The notes beneath the pieces were generated by a model. That model saw only the letters and a program-made list of their open reading frames with translations, did no database searches and was not told the DNA's origin. Position numbers and translations under genes: made by a program. Positions 60,784-64,000 of a DNA stretch of 64,000 nucleotides are shown here, in pieces. The stretch spans positions 62,001 to 126,000 of the forward strand of contig CAAGBI010000075.1 in NCBI GenBank assembly GCA_900768015.1. Reading direction: 5' to 3'. Numbering within the stretch: the first letter of the stretch is position 1; every line of letters begins with the position of its first letter. Origin of the DNA: an uncultured Alistipes sp. (lineage in GTDB: Bacteria > Bacteroidota > Bacteroidia > Bacteroidales > Rikenellaceae).

Positions 60784-62079
60784 TTAGTGTTTGATGTCGG
60801 CAACCTTGTTGGGGTCGTGCTTATACTTGAACAACACCCAGAAGAGTAGCGCTACAACAAGTGCATAGCCCGCGAAGATGAGCCATGTCTCGCTCCAGCC
60901 CTCGGCGATGGCATTGCCATTTGTTACGACCTTGTCGGCAGTCTCCACAGCCGCAGGTATAAAGCGGTTGACTACGGCCTGTGCACCGAGTGTTCCTATG
61001 GTAGCGCCGATGCCGTTGGTCATAATCATAAAGAGGCCCTGAGCCGAAGAGCGCATCTCGCCGCTGGTGTTCTCGTTAACATAGAGCGAGCCCGAGATGT
61101 TGAAGAAGTCGAAGGCCACGCCGTAGACAATCATCGAGAGTATAAACATCCACAATCCCGAGCCAGGGTTACCCAAGCCGAAGAGGCCGAAGCGCAGTAC
61201 CCACGCAAACATCGCGATGAGCATAACCCTCTTAATTCCGAAGCGCTTAAGGAAGAAGGGAATGAGCAAGATGCACAATGTCTCCGAAACCTGTGACAAC
61301 GAGATTAGCGCATTGGCGTGGTTAGCACCAAAGGTGTTGGCAAACTCGGGGAGGTTCTTAAACGAGGTGATAAAGCCGTTGGCAAAGCCGTTGGTAATCT
61401 GCAACGACACGCCGAGCAACATCGAGAAGATGAAGAAGAGTGCCATCTGCTTACTCTTGAAGAGCTTGAAGGCGTCGAGGCCGAGGCGCTGCATAAGGCT
61501 CTTGTCGCCCTGGGCCTTGCTCACGGGACAGTGGGGGAGTGCCATGGTGTAGAGCGCCAAGCAGATGCCTATCAATGCGCACTGGTAGAACTGCATGTAG
61601 TTAGCCTGGAAGCCCGCAAAGTCGCAGATGAGCATGGCAACGATGAAGCCCACGGTGCCGAATACGCGGATTGGAGGAAAGGCCTTGACGGTGTCGTAGC
61701 CGCCCTGCTCGAGCGAGGTGTATGCCACGGAGTTCGACAATGCAAGCGTAGGCATGTAGAACGCCACGCTCAACGAGTAGAGGATGAACATGGGGGTTAT
61801 AAGGTCGCTCTGCGCAAAGTAGCCTGCACCCGCGATGAAGATAGCTGCAAGGCCGTGGCAGATGCCCAAAAGGCGCTGTGCAGGTATCCACTTATCGGCG
61901 ATGATACCCATGATGGCGGGCATGAAGATGGATACTACGCCCTGCATGGCGTAGAACCAACCAATAGAATCTCCGTATCCCTCCGAGAAGAGATAGCCTC
62001 CCATAGATGTAAGATATGAACCCCATACTGCAAACTGCAGAAAGTTCATAATAATCAATCGTAGCTTTATTGCTTTCAT
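60784..62079 (-). CDS. MFS nucleoside permease (NupG-like)
   Basis: 431 residues from the ATG at 62079 (MKAIKLRLIIMNFLQFAVWG); an in-frame start 39 nt earlier is over the promoter. Twelve membrane helices. The FLQFAVWGSYLTSMGGYLF start, GIIADKWIPAQRLLGICHG and IRVFGTVGFI match the nucleoside:H+ symporter family (NupG/XapB). Probably nucleoside uptake, to be tested. A TATCTTTG -7 box is at 62130-62137. rarA follows. Confidence 0.9.
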   Translation of the reverse strand: MKAIKLRLIIMNFLQFAVWGSYLTSMGGYLFSEGYGDSIGWFYAMQGVVSIFMPAIMGIIADKWIPAQRLLGICHGLAAIFIAGAGYFAQSDLITPMFILYSLSVAFYMPTLALSNSVAYTSLEQGGYDTVKAFPPIRVFGTVGFIVAMLICDFAGFQANYMQFYQCALIGICLALYTMALPHCPVSKAQGDKSLMQRLGLDAFKLFKSKQMALFFIFSMLLGVSLQITNGFANGFITSFKNLPEFANTFGANHANALISLSQVSETLCILLIPFFLKRFGIKRVMLIAMFAWVLRFGLFGLGNPGSGLWMFILSMIVYGVAFDFFNISGSLYVNENTSGEMRSSAQGLFMIMTNGIGATIGTLGAQAVVNRFIPAAVETADKVVTNGNAIAEGWSETWLIFAGYALVVALLFWVLFKYKHDPNKVADIKH

Positions 62080-62129
62080 AATCAGCGTGTTAATGTGTTT
62101 ATGTGGTTGATGCCGCAAAAAAATTTTAA

Positions 62130-62189
62130 CAAAGATATGAAAATTTTTCGCATTTTTCTTTGTAAATCAAAAATATTATTCTACTTTTG
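62130..62189. promoter_or_regulatory. Divergent promoters for the MFS gene and tRNA-Gln
   Basis: Plus strand: TTTG (62159-62162), 19 nt, TACTTTTG (62182-62189), 20 nt ahead of the tRNA, an ideal -33/-7 pair. Minus strand: TATCTTTG (62130-62137) for the MFS gene, without a clear -33. Confidence 0.7.
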
Positions 62190-62208
62190 CACCGTCAAAA
62201 ACAAATAT

Positions 62209-62279
62209 TGGGCTATGGTGTAATGGTAACACTACAGATTCTGGTCCTGTCATTCTTGGTTCGAATCCAGGTAGCCCAA
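62209..62279 (+). tRNA. tRNA-Gln (anticodon CTG)
   Basis: 71 nt including discriminator A. Acceptor TGGGCTA pairs with TAGCCCA; D-arm GTGTAATGGTAACAC; anticodon loop TTCTGGT with CTG (reads CAG); T-arm GGTTCGAATCC. CCA is not encoded. A hairpin terminator follows at 62282-62313. Confidence 0.95.
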
Positions 62280-62281
62280 CT

Positions 62282-62313
62282 AAAACGACTCTCATTTGAG
62301 GGTCGTTTTTTTT
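62282..62313 (+). terminator. Terminator of tRNA-Gln
   Basis: AAACGAC and GTCGTTT pair, extended by CTC/GAG, followed by eight T residues, 3 nt after the tRNA. Confidence 0.85.
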
Positions 62314-62457
62314 GTTGTATGCACATGTGTCGTGATGGGTGGCACACAAGTGTGCTTGTTGCGGTGGACTACTTAGCGCCAATGCAAGCATTGTGCAATG
62401 CTCAAGCATAGAATTACAGCGGCCCTAATTAATGAAACCAATATATATACATATGAA

Positions 62458-62491
62458 AAGAGACCCCATCTTTTGAAGGATAGGGTCTCTT
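62458..62491 (-). terminator. Terminator of the rplY-pth unit
   Basis: AAGAGACCC and GGGTCTCTT pair around a 16-nt loop that can extend the stem; 16 nt past the pth stop on the minus strand. Confidence 0.8.
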
Positions 62492-62507
62492 AATCTCTAA
62501 TAGGGCA

Positions 62508-63071
62508 TTACTTGCCGTTAAAGCTATTCATTGTGCGGTCGGCACCTACGCTCACGAACGACAGGATGGCCTCACCAAAGAGCTTCAAACGCTCGGGCAT
62601 AAGCTTGTTCTCCTCGTCCGAGAAGTCGCCAAGGACATAGTCCACCTGATGACCACGGGGGAAGTCGCCACCAACGCCAAAGCGCAAGCGCGAATACTGG
62701 TTGTCGCCCAATAGCTCGGTGATGTTCTTCAGTCCGTTGTGACCGCCCTCCGAGCCATTCTTACGCATGCGGAATGTGCCAAAGGGAAGCGCTATGTCGT
62801 CAGACACCACGAGCAGGTTCTCGCGGGGGATGCGCTCCTGGTCCATCCAATAGCGTACGGCCTTTCCCGACAGGTTCATATATGTCGAGGGCTTAAGCAA
62901 GAAGATGGTACGGCCACGGTGCTTGAGGGTCGCCATGGCGCCATAACGCACCGTCGTAAAAGAGATATTGGATGCCTCGGCTAAGGCATCCAACACTCTG
63001 AAACCTATGTTGTGGCGGGTTGCGGCGTACTCCATTCCGATGTTGCCCAGCCCGACAACAAGATACTTCAT
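62508..63071 (-). CDS. pth: Peptidyl-tRNA hydrolase
   Basis: 187 residues, normal Pth. It recycles peptidyl-tRNA released during translation. Motifs: VVGLGNIGMEYAATRHNIGF (catalytic His), LKPSTYMNLSGKAV, VVSDDIALPFG (Asp) and GSEGGHNGLKNI, with YSRLRFGVGG. It lies 27 nt after rplY in one transcript, a frequent Bacteroidota pair. Confidence 0.97.
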   Translation of the reverse strand: MKYLVVGLGNIGMEYAATRHNIGFRVLDALAEASNISFTTVRYGAMATLKHRGRTIFLLKPSTYMNLSGKAVRYWMDQERIPRENLLVVSDDIALPFGTFRMRKNGSEGGHNGLKNITELLGDNQYSRLRFGVGGDFPRGHQVDYVLGDFSDEENKLMPERLKLFGEAILSFVSVGADRTMNSFNGK

Positions 63072-63098
63072 AACGAAAAGTTATTACTCGTGGTTCGA

Positions 63099-63659
63099 TT
63101 ACTTCGCAGCGCGTGAAGCACGAGTTACGCGAACGGCGCAAACTGCAGTAGTTGCGGGAGTAACGAATGTGAGGTTCTCCTGCTTGAGGTCGCCAACGAA
63201 GATAGTCTGACCAACCTTCAAAGGTGTTACATCAACAACGATCTCATCGGGAATGTACTCAACGAGAGCCTTAACAGTGAGCTTACGAGCTGAAAGCTGG
63301 AGCTTACCACCGATCTTAACACCCTCAGCGTTACCTGTGAGGCGTACGGGAACATTAACTGCAACGGGCTTGCCCTCCTGAACGCGGTAGAAATCTACAT
63401 GGAGAATCTGCTCGCGAACTGGGTGGTACTGAACCTCGCGCATAACTGCCTTCTCTACAACGCCGTCGATGTTGAGCTCAACGATGTAAGAGTTAGGAGT
63501 GTAGATGAGCTGGCCGAGCTCCTTAGCGTCGATTGTGAATGCCTTCTCCTCGCCACCGCCGTAGATGATGCAAGGTACCTGACCCTCGCGACGAGCTGCC
63601 TTAGCGAACTTCTTACCGAACTCCGCGCGTGCAGTACCGTTAATCTGAATTGACTTCAT
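63099..63659 (-). CDS. rplY: 50S ribosomal protein L25 (CTC type)
   Basis: 186 residues, the long CTC form. It binds 5S rRNA. The N-terminal L25 domain (about 1-92; MKSIQINGTARAEFGKKFAK, VPCIIYGGGEEKAF, HVDFYRVQEGKPVAVNVPV) is followed by the beta-rich TL5-type C-terminal domain. Its start follows a full promoter at 63746-63775. pth is next in the operon. Confidence 0.97.
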   Translation of the reverse strand: MKSIQINGTARAEFGKKFAKAARREGQVPCIIYGGGEEKAFTIDAKELGQLIYTPNSYIVELNIDGVVEKAVMREVQYHPVREQILHVDFYRVQEGKPVAVNVPVRLTGNAEGVKIGGKLQLSARKLTVKALVEYIPDEIVVDVTPLKVGQTIFVGDLKQENLTFVTPATTAVCAVRVTRASRAAK

Positions 63660-63745
63660 AAGTGTTTAATAATTAATTGTTTAACTTCGGTATCACTCAG
63701 TTGCGATAGTCACTCGCAACCCCATAGATACCTGCTTTGGGACTG

Positions 63746-63775
63746 CAAAGGTAGTAAAAATTCTCTAATTCACAA
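63746..63775 (-). promoter_or_regulatory. Promoter of rplY-pth
   Basis: Minus strand: TTG (63773-63775), 19 nt, TACCTTTG (63746-63753), 86 nt before the rplY ATG. Confidence 0.65.
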
Positions 63776-63792
63776 TTTTTCAGCACTTTTTA

Positions 63793-64000
63793 TCACTTTT
63801 TGCCATAGTTTTCCACTATCCACTCCCATGCCTCATCTCGCTCGGGATTGTCAAGGTCGATCATCACATCGGGCTCGATATACTCCGCGTGTTCCAATGC
63901 TCGGTTGGGGCGGATGAAGTATTTATGGCTCACGGTCGCTATTGTCTCGGTATTGGGGAGCATGCAGTAGAGGATGTCGCCATAGTGGCATGGCTTGCCT
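63793..64000 (-). CDS. C-terminal end of a probable S41-family peptidase (5' end outside window)
   Basis: The last 68 codons of a gene entering from the right edge; TGA at 63793. The tail reads ILYCMLPNTETIATVSHKYF, then RPN and EYIEPDVMIDLDNPE. The pattern of a strand with 'LPNT..' then 'EPDV.ID' is like the end of the Bacteroidota S41 (C-terminal processing) peptidases, where the active-site domain would lie upstream. The family is inferred from this tail only, so it is tentative. Confidence 0.5.
   Translation of the reverse strand, partial: GKPCHYGDILYCMLPNTETIATVSHKYFIRPNRALEHAEYIEPDVMIDLDNPERDEAWEWIVENYGKK

Noticed and set aside
62176..62409. Minus-strand frame of 77 codons over tRNA-Gln
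   Set aside because: It spans the tRNA gene and its terminator, so it cannot be a real coding gene.

Overview
The window looks like a chromosomal segment of a Bacteroidales bacterium, possibly Rikenellaceae/Alistipes-like (family-level placement is inference). Evidence: TAnnTTTG -7 boxes with an upstream TTG/TTTG about 19-20 nt away, PorX (type IX secretion regulator), BACON-domain lipoproteins with Bacteroidota-style lipoboxes, an Omp28-type protein, and the gene order mfd-coaX-OMP-TPR-lptC-CorC/HlyC-PpiD, which I recall as recurring in this order of bacteria.

Layout. 0-16.5 kb is almost entirely minus strand and housekeeping: a cell-envelope block (PpiD-like chaperone, CNNM/CBS protein, LptC, TPR protein, beta-barrel OMP), coaX, mfd, an RNase G-type nuclease, a 29-residue bS22/mS38-like ribosomal protein, HU, and a Nudix-porX-tsaE-START-like operon. 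From 16.5 to 36.7 kb there is an S9 peptidase followed by eleven exported lipoproteins in two convergent arrays (four plus, seven minus). They are assembled from BACON domains and two recurrent modules I do not recognise, called module A and module B here. The arrays meet at a 515-bp repeat-filled spacer with two 102-bp direct repeats. obg follows.

37.9-42 kb is accessory DNA. It holds two paralogous two-TM small proteins, a small HTH protein, and a 5'-truncated, frameshifted RHS gene with a possible papain-like toxin tip and an overlapping candidate immunity gene. Seven copies of a 20-bp palindrome are scattered through it. 42-46.8 kb carries exported enzymes: an NS-type nuclease, a CBM48-esterase, an acyltransferase-3, a phosphodiesterase and an alpha/beta hydrolase.

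46.8-51.4 kb is a thiamine operon (thiD-thiE-thiC-thi4-tenI/thiE2, minus strand) behind a TPP riboswitch. Its thiazole enzyme is a Thi4 with His at the site where suicide Thi4 enzymes have Cys. 51.76-53.85 kb is a small AT-rich segment with two unknown genes, bounded by 53-bp direct repeats, one touching tRNA-Leu. 54-64 kb is conserved: an FAD oxidoreductase, a Na+/solute symporter, groEL/groES, rarA, an MFS permease, tRNA-Gln, pth, rplY and the end of a probable S41 peptidase.

How it fits together: the window combines outer-membrane biogenesis, a self-contained thiamine pathway suited to an anaerobic sulfide-rich habitat, a stress and housekeeping backbone, and a surface-lipoprotein family that appears to evolve by module duplication and shuffling. 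No cas genes, integrase or transposase were found.
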